NCBI GenBank assembly: GCA_017420455.1
Contig: JAFOJB010000339.1
Span: 1-18,723 of the forward strand
DNA: 18,723 nt
Direction of reading: 5' to 3'
Origin: Blautia sp.
GTDB lineage: Bacteria; Bacillota; Clostridia; Lachnospirales; Lachnospiraceae
Of this stretch, positions 1 to 6,001 are shown in pieces (the stretch's first letter is position 1; each line of letters opens with the position of its first letter). The notes beneath the pieces were generated by a model. That model ran no database searches. It was given only the letters and a program-made list of their open reading frames with translations, and was not told the origin of the DNA. The position numbers were made by a program, and so were the translations under genes.

Positions 1-998
1 TCTTCCTTTTCAAAGGAGGTCTTTTCCTTTCCTGCTCTATAGATCCGGCTGCCAAGAAGTCCCGCTGCCAATACGACGATCAGGCTGCCAAGGAATACCT
101 CCAGAGAAATTTCCATGAAATATCCCATTCTTCTAAGGGCCATATACCCAAATAAAAGCAGCAGAAATCCTGTGACAAACAGGATTTCCAGAAGGCGGCT
201 CTTCCATCTTCCCAAATCAAGCCGCCTTCTCGGAAAAGAGAGCCATGCGCCTGCTTTTAACCGTCCCTTTCTCTTTTTTTCTGTTCTTTCCCTGTCCGGA
301 TATTCTCTTCCTTCTCCCCGGAATGCTTCTTCGCCTTCCCGGAAAGACGGTTCTTCTTCCCAGAGATCTCCCCCCTTCCTTTCCGATCTCTGCTCTCCGG
401 GAAGAATCCCCTTTCTGCCCTCATCCTCCGTTGACGGTTCCTCCTTTCCCCCGTTCCGTGTCCGGGAGAGAAGAAGCCTGATTTCCTCTGTGGGGATGGT
501 TTCATCCAGAGCCTTCCGGTAAATCCCGTACCCCAGCTCCACTGCCGCCTGATCCTTGTGCTCGATCTTGGGAAGAAGGTATTCCATCAGCTCCCGGAAC
601 TGCTGCCCGCTTTCCCGGTCATAACCCGGAAGGCAGCAGAAATACAGCTTCTTCTTTTCCGGGTCCAGATAGATAAATTCCGGATCCAGCAGAAGCTGGT
701 CCTGTCCCAGCAGATATTCCTCCATTTCCTCCAGGATGGCAAGACATCCTTCAAATACGGTGACAAGCTCCTCCTTCCCAAGTTTTTTTCCTTCATAAAG
801 AGAGAGCATGTTCTGGCGGGAGGTGATATCGTAGCAAAGCTGCAGCTTCCCGTCGATTTTCCGGACATGGCAGGGCAGAACCTGGGTCATGGTATTTCCT
901 GTCAGCATCCGGAGCTGATAAGAATCTTCACTAACATAGGATTCCTCATGAAAGATCAGGTAATTATGGTTGGAATCCCTTTTATATTCCGCGTTCAT
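1..998 (-). CDS. DUF6382-type protein of the Tad pilus locus, 3' end outside the window
   Basis: The frame is open from an ATG at 998 to the left edge, giving 332 residues with no stop. The N-terminal ~185 residues (MNAEYKRDSNHNYLIF...) resemble the DUF6382 domain found in Clostridia beside Tad pilus genes. A low-complexity Arg/Glu/Gly/Lys-rich linker follows (about residues 190-265). Two hydrophobic, probably membrane-spanning segments come next (about 279-295 and 303-316), then a charged tail at the edge. Proteins of this family usually end in a forkhead-associated (phosphothreonine-binding) domain, which would lie beyond base 1; that is inference. A GGGAG ribosome site precedes the ATG by about 13 bases, rather far. 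It is the last gene of the pilus run seen here, 81 bases after tadE and separated from it by a hairpin. Its precise role is unknown; a regulatory or assembly-platform role is a guess. Confidence 0.72.
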   Translation of the reverse strand, partial: MNAEYKRDSNHNYLIFHEESYVSEDSYQLRMLTGNTMTQVLPCHVRKIDGKLQLCYDITSRQNMLSLYEGKKLGKEELVTVFEGCLAILEEMEEYLLGQDQLLLDPEFIYLDPEKKKLYFCCLPGYDRESGQQFRELMEYLLPKIEHKDQAAVELGYGIYRKALDETIPTEEIRLLLSRTRNGGKEEPSTEDEGRKGILPGEQRSERKGGDLWEEEPSFREGEEAFRGEGREYPDRERTEKKRKGRLKAGAWLSFPRRRLDLGRWKSRLLEILFVTGFLLLLFGYMALRRMGYFMEISLEVFLGSLIVVLAAGLLGSRIYRAGKEKTSFEKE

Positions 999-1048
999 AT
1001 TCAAATTCTGTTTCTCCCTGGAACTGAAGATCGGGCGATAAACGGATG

Positions 1049-1077
1049 CAGTTCCCGGCCTCGTCGGCTGGGAACTG
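1049..1077 (-). other. intergenic RNA hairpin between tadE and the DUF6382 gene
   Basis: Bases 1049-1060 pair with 1066-1077 (12 bp, one non-Watson-Crick position) around the 5-base loop TCGTC. On the coding strand it begins 2 bases after the tadE stop codon. No T-run follows, so it is not a classic terminator. A processing or partial-attenuation role that lowers expression of the following gene is plausible but inferred. Confidence 0.5.
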
Positions 1078-1079
1078 TG

Positions 1080-1607
1080 CTATTTATGGCCTGATCCTGA
1101 CGTAGTCTGTCTCACCCTGTATTCCCGTATTGTCCTGGCGGGATGCAGCACGGCGGCTCTTCCCTCTGTTTCTATGGTTCCACGAAAGCCAAATACCGGC
1201 CAGAGCTGCGGCGATGTACACTGAACCAGAATCTCCTCCCCTGCCGAAACGCCAAGGCTGCTGTCAGCAGCATTCATACCGAAGGCGCAGGACTGAAGCC
1301 TTTCCTGCATCCGTTCCTCTGCAGCCGTCTCTCCGCTGCCGTTCCCCTGCATTTCCACCATGCTTCCCAGAAGCGCTGCTTCGTGCGCCCCGGCTGTCAG
1401 CACAGCCCGGTTATGCACATAAAAAAAGAGCCACAGGATTCCCATCAGGGTGAACAGTACCACCGGCATGACCAGGGCCGCCTCTACGGTGAAGCTTCCT
1501 TCCGAAAAATCCGGTTTTTTCTTTCCCGGCCTTACAGCGGTGTAATTCCCGGCTTTCCTGCAGAACCGGAGAATAAAGAAGCGGCTGTTTCCTTCCTTTT
1601 TTACCAT
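1080..1607 (-). CDS. tadE: TadE-like minor pseudopilin
   Basis: This 175-residue protein has a 37-residue basic leader, then GSFTVEAALVMPVVLFTLMG, a hydrophobic pilin-type helix (about 43-64). Cleavage after Gly37 would give a mature start SFTVE with the conserved Glu at position 5, as in type IV prepilins. The rest is a small extracytoplasmic domain with two cysteines (Cys107, Cys129 approximately). TadE-type pseudopilins are processed by the locus prepilin peptidase and are thought to prime or cap pilus assembly. The gene overlaps the prepilin peptidase gene by 7 bases (ATGGTAA), implying translational coupling. The 37-residue leader is long for a prepilin, so a later start is possible. Family assignment is firm; the exact role in this organism is inferred. 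Confidence 0.85.
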   Translation of the reverse strand: MVKKEGNSRFFILRFCRKAGNYTAVRPGKKKPDFSEGSFTVEAALVMPVVLFTLMGILWLFFYVHNRAVLTAGAHEAALLGSMVEMQGNGSGETAAEERMQERLQSCAFGMNAADSSLGVSAGEEILVQCTSPQLWPVFGFRGTIETEGRAAVLHPARTIREYRVRQTTSGSGHK

Positions 1608-2029
1608 AGCAGCACCTCCCCCAGATACCCCGCCAGCAGAAAGGGCAGAAAGGGAATCCTTTCTTTTCTCGTGGCCTTATCCTTCAGAAGAAGGAAAGCT
1701 GAAACCAGAAAAGCCAGGAAAAAAGACAGTCCCAGAACAAATACCAGCTCTTCCGGAGAAAGGACCGTTCCCAGTACTGTCAGGGCCAGAGCGTCCCCCA
1801 TACCGAACTGACTGCTGCTGAGCAGGCTTACTGCGATAAAGCAGCTGCCGATTCCCACTGCGCAGATCCTGCTCCTGGTAAATCCCTCCGTCAGAGCGGT
1901 ATAAAGCCCTCCTGCCGCAATGCCCGCCAGCGTAAGAGGCAGAAAGATTTCCCTCTTCCGGATATCGCGGATACTGTTGATTCCCAGGAACAGCAGGAGA
2001 ATTCCCTGAACGATTTTTGTCTGTACCAT
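1601..2029 (-). CDS. prepilin peptidase (A24 family, TadV/CpaA-like)
   Basis: This is a 142-residue integral membrane protein with about five hydrophobic segments, the size of the minimal A24A peptidase without the N-terminal methylase domain. The two catalytic aspartates of this aspartic protease family are visible: Asp22 in SIRDIRKREI and Asp79 in the FGMGD motif. It should cleave the leader of the Flp pilin and of the two TadE-like pseudopilins encoded beside it, at the cytoplasmic face of the membrane. The ATG at 2029 follows AAGGAAGGG by 7 bases, a good ribosome site. Its 3' end overlaps tadE by 7 bases. Confidence 0.88.
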   Translation of the reverse strand: MVQTKIVQGILLLFLGINSIRDIRKREIFLPLTLAGIAAGGLYTALTEGFTRSRICAVGIGSCFIAVSLLSSSQFGMGDALALTVLGTVLSPEELVFVLGLSFFLAFLVSAFLLLKDKATRKERIPFLPFLLAGYLGEVLLW

Positions 2030-2086
2030 ATCGCATCCCTTCCTTTTTTTCTCATTACAGGCAGCTGCGGCAATGACCTTTTACAT

Positions 2087-2134
2087 CTGCTGCAGTGCTT
2101 CTCTCATTCATGACCACACCTGCTGCAGTGCTTC
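2087..2134. repeat. 15-bp direct repeat around the stop of the pseudopilin gene
   Basis: CTGCTGCAGTGCTTC occurs at 2087-2101 and 2120-2134, with a period of 33 bp (11 codons). On the coding strand both copies encode KHCSRC in the same frame, but a TGA (2106-2104) falls between them. It looks like a duplication of the CxxC tail in which the second copy lies beyond the stop. Confidence 0.7.
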
Positions 2135-2901
2135 CATCCCTCCACCTCGGATTCCGGCACCAGAAGCACGGTTCTTTTCAGGCCTCTGCAGGAACCTGTA
2201 TTATGATACCGGTCTCCATCCTCCGTCACATAGACCACACTCCCCGGAGGCTTCCCCCTGCTGCAGATTTCGCAGCCATGGTAATGATGGCCATATTGAT
2301 TCACAGCGTCCGGCACAGAGCTTCCCGGTATCGTATGAACAGAAAGACTGAGATAACTGCAGCCCGGATCAGAATGGATCACATGTCCTGTCTGTGTGAT
2401 ATAGACCATCTGTTCCGCTGTGTGCCCGTCCGTTCCGCCTCCGGAACTGATCTTTCCGCTTCTTCCGGTCCAGCAATGCACGCAGACCCGATTTTCGCAG
2501 GGAATATCCCCCAGAGGCAGCAGCAGCGCCGGAAGATGGATCCGGCCGGCACGTACCAGGGTCATCTCCTCTCTCCCGGCGCTTCCCTTTTCCGCCTCCA
2601 GAAGCCCTGCCTGCTTCGACTGAGCGCAAAGCATGGAAAGCCGGACTGTCTGTATCCGGTAAATATCCAGAAAGGAGAGCATCGTGATCATCCCGAACAG
2701 AAAAACGGGGAGCACCAGAACCGTTTCCACACAGATTCCTGCCATTGCCGCAGTTCTTTTCTCATGCGGCAGGGAAAGATGTTTTTTCGATCTTTTTCTT
2801 TTTTCACAGAATCGTCTGATCCTGGAAGGTCCTGAAGGCAGCGGAGAACGCCCTTTCCTCCCTTTTTCATAATTTCGAAAAAACATCTTTCCCTGCCGCA
2901 T
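2104..2901 (-). CDS. TadE-like pseudopilin with duplicated C-terminal Cys/His (YHxxxC) module
   Basis: The chosen ATG at 2901 is preceded by AGAGGGG at 5 bases; a GTG at 2916 overlapping the previous stop (GTGA) would add five residues. From the ATG the product is 265 residues: an unusually long, very basic cytoplasmic leader (1-50), a pilin-type segment GICVETVLVLPVFLFG with a TM helix (about 57-78), a spacer, then two similar modules. Module 1 (about 166-213) has VYITQTGHVIHSDPGCSYL...CEIC; module 2 (about 223-262) has VYVTEDGDRYHNTGSCRGL...HCSRC. The pattern of hydrophobic strand, His, Cys and CxxC resembles small metal-binding modules attached to secreted Clostridia proteins, so Zn binding or a disulfide-stabilised surface domain is inferred. 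The 5' end carries a perfect 28-bp inverted repeat that could switch the gene off by inversion (see findings). The family is probable; the function is unknown. Confidence 0.72.
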   Translation of the reverse strand: MRQGKMFFRNYEKGRKGRSPLPSGPSRIRRFCEKRKRSKKHLSLPHEKRTAAMAGICVETVLVLPVFLFGMITMLSFLDIYRIQTVRLSMLCAQSKQAGLLEAEKGSAGREEMTLVRAGRIHLPALLLPLGDIPCENRVCVHCWTGRSGKISSGGGTDGHTAEQMVYITQTGHVIHSDPGCSYLSLSVHTIPGSSVPDAVNQYGHHYHGCEICSRGKPPGSVVYVTEDGDRYHNTGSCRGLKRTVLLVPESEVEGWKHCSRCGHE

Positions 2902-2902
2902 G
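2763..2902. repeat. perfect 28-bp inverted repeat with 84-bp spacer (candidate intragenic inverton)
   Basis: Bases 2763-2790 are the exact reverse complement of 2875-2902; the flanking bases on both sides do not pair. The pair lies inside the first 47 codons of the pseudopilin gene, and the right arm covers its ATG. The spacer 2791-2874 is 84 bp and begins exactly at a codon boundary (after codon 9, CGA). In the inverted state the reading frame would give 14 new codons (SFSFFTESSDPGRS) and then TGA. A 28-bp mRNA hairpin burying the start codon is the alternative effect. Confidence 0.85.
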
Positions 2903-2912
2903 CTTTCCCCTC

Positions 2913-4637
2913 TCACGGCTCCCTGCTGCTGTAGCCGTAGATTCTCCTGATCTCAAAATTCTGTCTGAGATTTGCCTTTACATTCACAAATACCTCTGCG
3001 TCACAGATACATGCGTCCAGGCAGAAGGAAGGATCCTCCAGGCGCATCTCCTGTTCCACTACATCCATTGTCCGGATCACCTTATCCTGTTTATCCATCT
3101 TCCTTAAAAAGACATATAATATTTCTCTGTAGGATATTCCGTCTGCTGTTCCTCCCCAGAAGCTTCCGGGCGGCGCAAGGAGTCCCGGCATCGTCTCCAG
3201 CTGTTCCAGGGAAAGAAGCATATTCGAGGCAGTCTTTCTGAGAGGAAGCGTCTGTCCGGAAAAAAGGAGACGGGTTTCCAGAAGGCTTTCTGCATAAACC
3301 CAGGTATACCGGACCGCCTGCTCCACAAGGCTCCTGTCCGGTTTTACCAGATAGGAATCACATACACTGTCTGCAAGCCGGGAAATACTTTCCCGGAGCG
3401 GGCGTTCCGCCAGCATCGTCTCCAGATTCACTCCCTCCCGGAAATGCAGGATTCTGCGGGCTGTTTTCCGGATATTCTGAAGATCCTCTTCCTCTCCCCA
3501 CAGAATGTACTCGATCTGAAAGGCAGGGAAGGAAGGAGCGCTCTCCTCGAGAGAATGCATTTTTTCCATGATGTATGCATCAAAAAGGTCGATGCTTTCC
3601 GCACTGTCATCCGGGAGGAATCCGTCCGGAATCTCCATTCCCTGATTCAGGCTTCTTCCGGAAAGAAGACTTCCGGACGGATTCTGCCCCGGAGTATTTC
3701 CGGCGGTATCCGGAAGCAGAAGCTGTTCCCCCTGTGTTTCTCTGAACGATATCACAGGCTGAAGAGGATCCAGCATTTCCCCTGCTGTCACCTCTGTCCG
3801 GGTATTTCCGTCCGTCAGAAGTGTATCGTTCTCCAGATTTTCTGCCGCTTTCCGGATGCTTTCCTGCTCCGCTTTCGTGATTTCCTCCTGATAACGCTGC
3901 AGATAATTCTCCTGTTCCAGCTGTTCACCCTTTTCACACAGCTCAGCAGCTGCCGCAGAGTCCAGCTTTTCCTGCGGCCTTTTAGCTTTGTTCTGCGCGT
4001 ACAGCTCCTTCATATAGGCTGCTGCCTGCTGAAAAAAAGGTTCTCCCTGGTAATCCACAGCCAGCCGGTACCCGGTAAACCCGCCCCGTCCGGGAACAAG
4101 GGTCTGGTAATTCTGTGTCAGGACCGGATCCATATACCTTCGGAATTCATTGTACACAGAAGAGAGCTCCAGACCTCCCTCCCCGCCTGCATCCAGAAAC
4201 AGTACGTCAAACCGTTCCAGCAGTTCTCTGTCATATTCACCGAAAACGGAAAACAATCCGATATCCACGCCATTCTGGATCTGTGTCCTGGCCCCGGCCA
4301 TCCGGACCGACAGCATTCCGGCGCAGACAAGCGTGGTCATCCCTCCAAGAAGAAGCGCCAGAAAAACCGTCATGCTTCCCGGCAGGAACCTGTTAATACA
4401 GAAAGGCCGTATCCTGTTTTCTTCTCTCTCACGGTTCTTTTTCCTTTCCATTCTTTCCTGCAAGATACAACTCCCCTCCTCATCGGCTTTTCCTTTGCTT
4501 CTTCCTTTCTGTCTCCTCCTGCCGGCTGTTTCCGGACGTTTCTGCCTGCTTCTTTCTCCCGCCTGTTTCCGGACGTTTCTGCCTGCTTCTTTCTGTGCTT
4601 CTCCTTCCGGCTTTTCCGGACGGGCTCTCCCCTGCAT
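2913..4637 (-). CDS. DUF5702-type membrane-anchored protein of the Tad locus
   Basis: This 574-residue protein has an Arg/Lys/Glu-rich N-terminal region (1-87), one TM segment (FLPGSMTVFLALLLGGMTTL, about 85-110), then a large extracytoplasmic domain. The part after the TM (VRMAGARTQIQNGVDIGLFSVF, YDRELLERFDVLFLD) matches the DUF5702 family, which occurs in Clostridia Tad loci and resembles TadG-type proteins in position and topology. The start is uncertain. The ATG at 4637, 21 bases after the pilin stop, has only a weak GGGAA ahead of it; an ATG at 4451 (MERKKNREREEN) is preceded by AGGAAAG and would give a more usual short leader of about 25 residues. A 32-bp tandem repeat at 4526-4594 lies in the extra N-terminal part. 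Its 3' end overlaps the following gene if that gene uses GTG. A structural or surface role in the pilus system is inferred. Confidence 0.78.
   Translation of the reverse strand: MQGRARPEKPEGEAQKEAGRNVRKQAGERSRQKRPETAGRRRQKGRSKGKADEEGSCILQERMERKKNREREENRIRPFCINRFLPGSMTVFLALLLGGMTTLVCAGMLSVRMAGARTQIQNGVDIGLFSVFGEYDRELLERFDVLFLDAGGEGGLELSSVYNEFRRYMDPVLTQNYQTLVPGRGGFTGYRLAVDYQGEPFFQQAAAYMKELYAQNKAKRPQEKLDSAAAAELCEKGEQLEQENYLQRYQEEITKAEQESIRKAAENLENDTLLTDGNTRTEVTAGEMLDPLQPVISFRETQGEQLLLPDTAGNTPGQNPSGSLLSGRSLNQGMEIPDGFLPDDSAESIDLFDAYIMEKMHSLEESAPSFPAFQIEYILWGEEEDLQNIRKTARRILHFREGVNLETMLAERPLRESISRLADSVCDSYLVKPDRSLVEQAVRYTWVYAESLLETRLLFSGQTLPLRKTASNMLLSLEQLETMPGLLAPPGSFWGGTADGISYREILYVFLRKMDKQDKVIRTMDVVEQEMRLEDPSFCLDACICDAEVFVNVKANLRQNFEIRRIYGYSSREP
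4526..4594. repeat. two identical 32-bp direct repeats, period 37 bp
   Basis: Bases 4526-4557 and 4563-4594 are identical, separated by 5 bp. They lie in the 5' part of the DUF5702 reading frame. Because 37 is not a multiple of three, the two copies are read in different frames (AGRNVRKQ versus SRQKRPET), and loss or gain of a copy would shift the frame between the start at 4637 and the membrane segment. Confidence 0.85.
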
Positions 4638-4657
4638 TTCCCGGCGGCATCGCCCGG

Positions 4658-4846
4658 TCAGATTCCCGCGCTCTGACTGGTTACTTTCGCAAGCAGCGTC
4701 TCAACCAGACTGGTCAGCTGGTCCTTGAAGATGACCACGAGTCCGATCAGCACGATCAGGACCAGGATGATCTCCACCACGCCTGCCGCCTCCTCATCCT
4801 CCAGAAAATCCCGGAAGACCGTTTTCACTTCGTTCATTGTATTCAC
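4658..4846 (-). CDS. flp: Flp-family type IVb major pilin
   Basis: This 62-residue protein has a short acidic leader and the pilin segment EEAAGVVEIILVLIVLIGLV followed by IFKDQLTSLVETLL, the classic Flp layout of a short prepilin with one long hydrophobic helix. Glu25 fits the conserved Glu5 of mature pilins if cleavage follows Ala20, so Ala replaces the usual Gly before the cut. Ile26 stands where many Flp pilins have Tyr. An ideal ribosome site, AAGGAGGTG, lies 6 bases from the ATG, the strongest in the locus. A hairpin sits just ahead of it. Both fit a structural subunit needed in large amounts. It should be processed by the prepilin peptidase at 1601-2029 and polymerised by CpaF/TadB/TadC. 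Confidence 0.9.
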   Translation of the reverse strand: MNTMNEVKTVFRDFLEDEEAAGVVEIILVLIVLIGLVVIFKDQLTSLVETLLAKVTSQSAGI

Positions 4847-4856
4847 CTCCTTCCCG

Positions 4857-4876
4857 GATGACTGCGATCAGTCATC
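4857..4876 (-). other. hairpin directly upstream of the pilin ribosome site
   Basis: Bases 4857-4864 and 4869-4876 form a perfect 8-bp stem (GATGACTG) with a 4-base loop. It fills the short gap between the tadC stop (4884) and the pilin ribosome binding site. There is no T-run. A role as an mRNA 5' stabiliser or processing boundary that raises pilin yield is inferred. Confidence 0.55.
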
Positions 4877-4883
4877 TGATCCG

Positions 4884-5900
4884 CTATATCCTGTAGAATG
4901 TGAGGAACGCCGGAATCAGAATAATGAACATTACCAGAAGCATCAGAAGGATCATCGGGATGAGGAGTCTGGTGGAGGCAGTTTCGCCCTGTATCCTGGC
5001 CTTCCGTTTTCTCTCCTCCCAGGCCTCCAGGGATTCCCTTTCCAGAAGCTCTGCCAGCTGTGCTGTCCCCTTCTGCAGGTTCTGCACCAGAAGTACGGAA
5101 AATACCCGGTATTTTGCGGTTTTACAGCGTTCTCCAAACCGGAGGCATGCATCATTTTCCGACACGCCGCTGTCCACTTCGTTGCAGAATACCGTCAGTT
5201 CTTCATAGACCGTCCTTTTTTCTCCGGAAGACTGACGATAGACCCGTACCATCTGCCGGAAGGCTTCTCTGGCTGTCATTCCTGCCTGGATAAACAACGT
5301 GAATTTCATGATAAAACCAGGATAGTCCCGAAGCAGTTCCTCTGCTCTCTTTTCTTCCCTTTCCTGCTTTTCCCGGATTTTCAGGATCATGAGGAGCACG
5401 CCGGAAAGCATTCCCAGAACAGCGACAAGGCTCCCTGTTTTCTCCGGTATCCTTGTCCATGTAAGTATCCGGCCTTCATATTCTGCGGGAAGATAGTAAT
5501 AATCCGGATCCGCCTTCTCCCGGTTCAGAAGCGCGGCCTCCTCCAGGATCTCCTGCGTGCCGTCCTCCTGAACGCCGTCTCTTTCCTTTTCTGTCTCCTC
5601 CTTCTCTTCCTGGACCCTGGGCGGGATTTTGAATGCAACCTCTTCCTGACTGTCCTCCTCATGCATGACCAGGTCCTCATGAGACACGACACTTTTCCTG
5701 GCGATCCTTTCGACCGGGGCTTCTGCTTCACGGATATTCCTGACCGTAAGGAGCAGCCCAAGAAGATTTCCCATCATTCCTGCCAGAAGCAGGAGACGGA
5801 AACCCTTTCTTTTTTCCTCCGAATCCAGCGGGATCCTCCCGATCCCTGCCAGCACTGCTGCCATAAGAAGGAGAACGAATAATCCAATATGCACGTACAT
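4884..5900 (-). CDS. tadC: TadC-like inner-membrane platform protein (type II secretion F domain)
   Basis: From the preferred ATG at 5900 the protein has 338 residues; an ATG two codons earlier (5906) is too close to the AGGAGG site, which sits 7 bases from the chosen ATG. Two N-terminal hydrophobic segments (about 3-20 and 36-52) are followed by a long acidic/basic cytoplasmic linker (about 58-125). A third TM lies near 155-175, then the T2SSF domain (LLRDYPGFIMKFTLFIQAGMT ... NDACLRFGERC ... LLERESLEAWEERKRKARIQGETASTRLLIP) and a C-terminal TM. The LxDYPxFxxKxxxLxxAGMT pattern is typical of the Clostridia TadC group. It should form the membrane platform with TadB on which CpaF acts. The preceding 22-codon frame ends in ATGA overlapping the 5906 ATG. 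Confidence 0.87.
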   Translation of the reverse strand: MYVHIGLFVLLLMAAVLAGIGRIPLDSEEKRKGFRLLLLAGMMGNLLGLLLTVRNIREAEAPVERIARKSVVSHEDLVMHEEDSQEEVAFKIPPRVQEEKEETEKERDGVQEDGTQEILEEAALLNREKADPDYYYLPAEYEGRILTWTRIPEKTGSLVAVLGMLSGVLLMILKIREKQEREEKRAEELLRDYPGFIMKFTLFIQAGMTAREAFRQMVRVYRQSSGEKRTVYEELTVFCNEVDSGVSENDACLRFGERCKTAKYRVFSVLLVQNLQKGTAQLAELLERESLEAWEERKRKARIQGETASTRLLIPMILLMLLVMFIILIPAFLTFYRI

Positions 5901-5998
5901 TTTCATCCCTCCTGTTCCCTCTTCAGGGCATACAGGCTGAGTAAGTGAATATCCTCCTGTTCCGCCTGCATTTTCACCCCTCCTGTTCCCTTTTCAGG
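5898..5998. repeat. duplicated 30-bp translation-start segment
   Basis: Bases 5898-5927 and 5969-5998 match at 28 of 30 positions, with a period of 71 bp. Each copy contains, on the minus strand, GGGAACAGGAGG, then GTGAAAATG or ATGAAAATG, that is a complete ribosome site plus start codon. The duplication created a small reading frame between tadB and tadC. Confidence 0.8.
5903..5971 (-). CDS. possible 22-residue peptide between tadB and tadC
   Basis: The frame MQAEQEDIHLLSLYALKREQ... has 22 codons, starts at an ATG 7 bases after AGGAGGGG, and ends in a TGA that overlaps the upstream tadC ATG (ATGA). Its translation signals are as good as those of tadC itself because they are a copy of the tadC start region. 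The peptide has no recognisable motif, and its C-terminal part (LKREQEG) is encoded by the second repeat copy. It may be a coupling leader that feeds ribosomes to tadC rather than a functional protein. Confidence 0.35.
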   Translation of the reverse strand: MQAEQEDIHLLSLYALKREQEG

Positions 5999-6001
5999 AA
6001 C

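Noticed and set aside
2764..2835. Plus-strand frame beginning with MRQGKMFF near the inverted repeat
   Set aside because: It is the inverted-repeat copy of the pseudopilin start read from the opposite strand; it is informative as the predicted inverted (OFF) form, not as a gene in this orientation.
3444..4676. 410-codon plus-strand open frame
   Set aside because: It lies antisense to the DUF5702 gene; it is Pro/Ser/Leu/Phe-rich without domains, as expected for the complement of a charged protein, and has no supported start.
4725..5882. 385-codon plus-strand open frame
   Set aside because: Antisense to tadC and flp; Ser/His/Cys-rich composition typical of a shadow frame.
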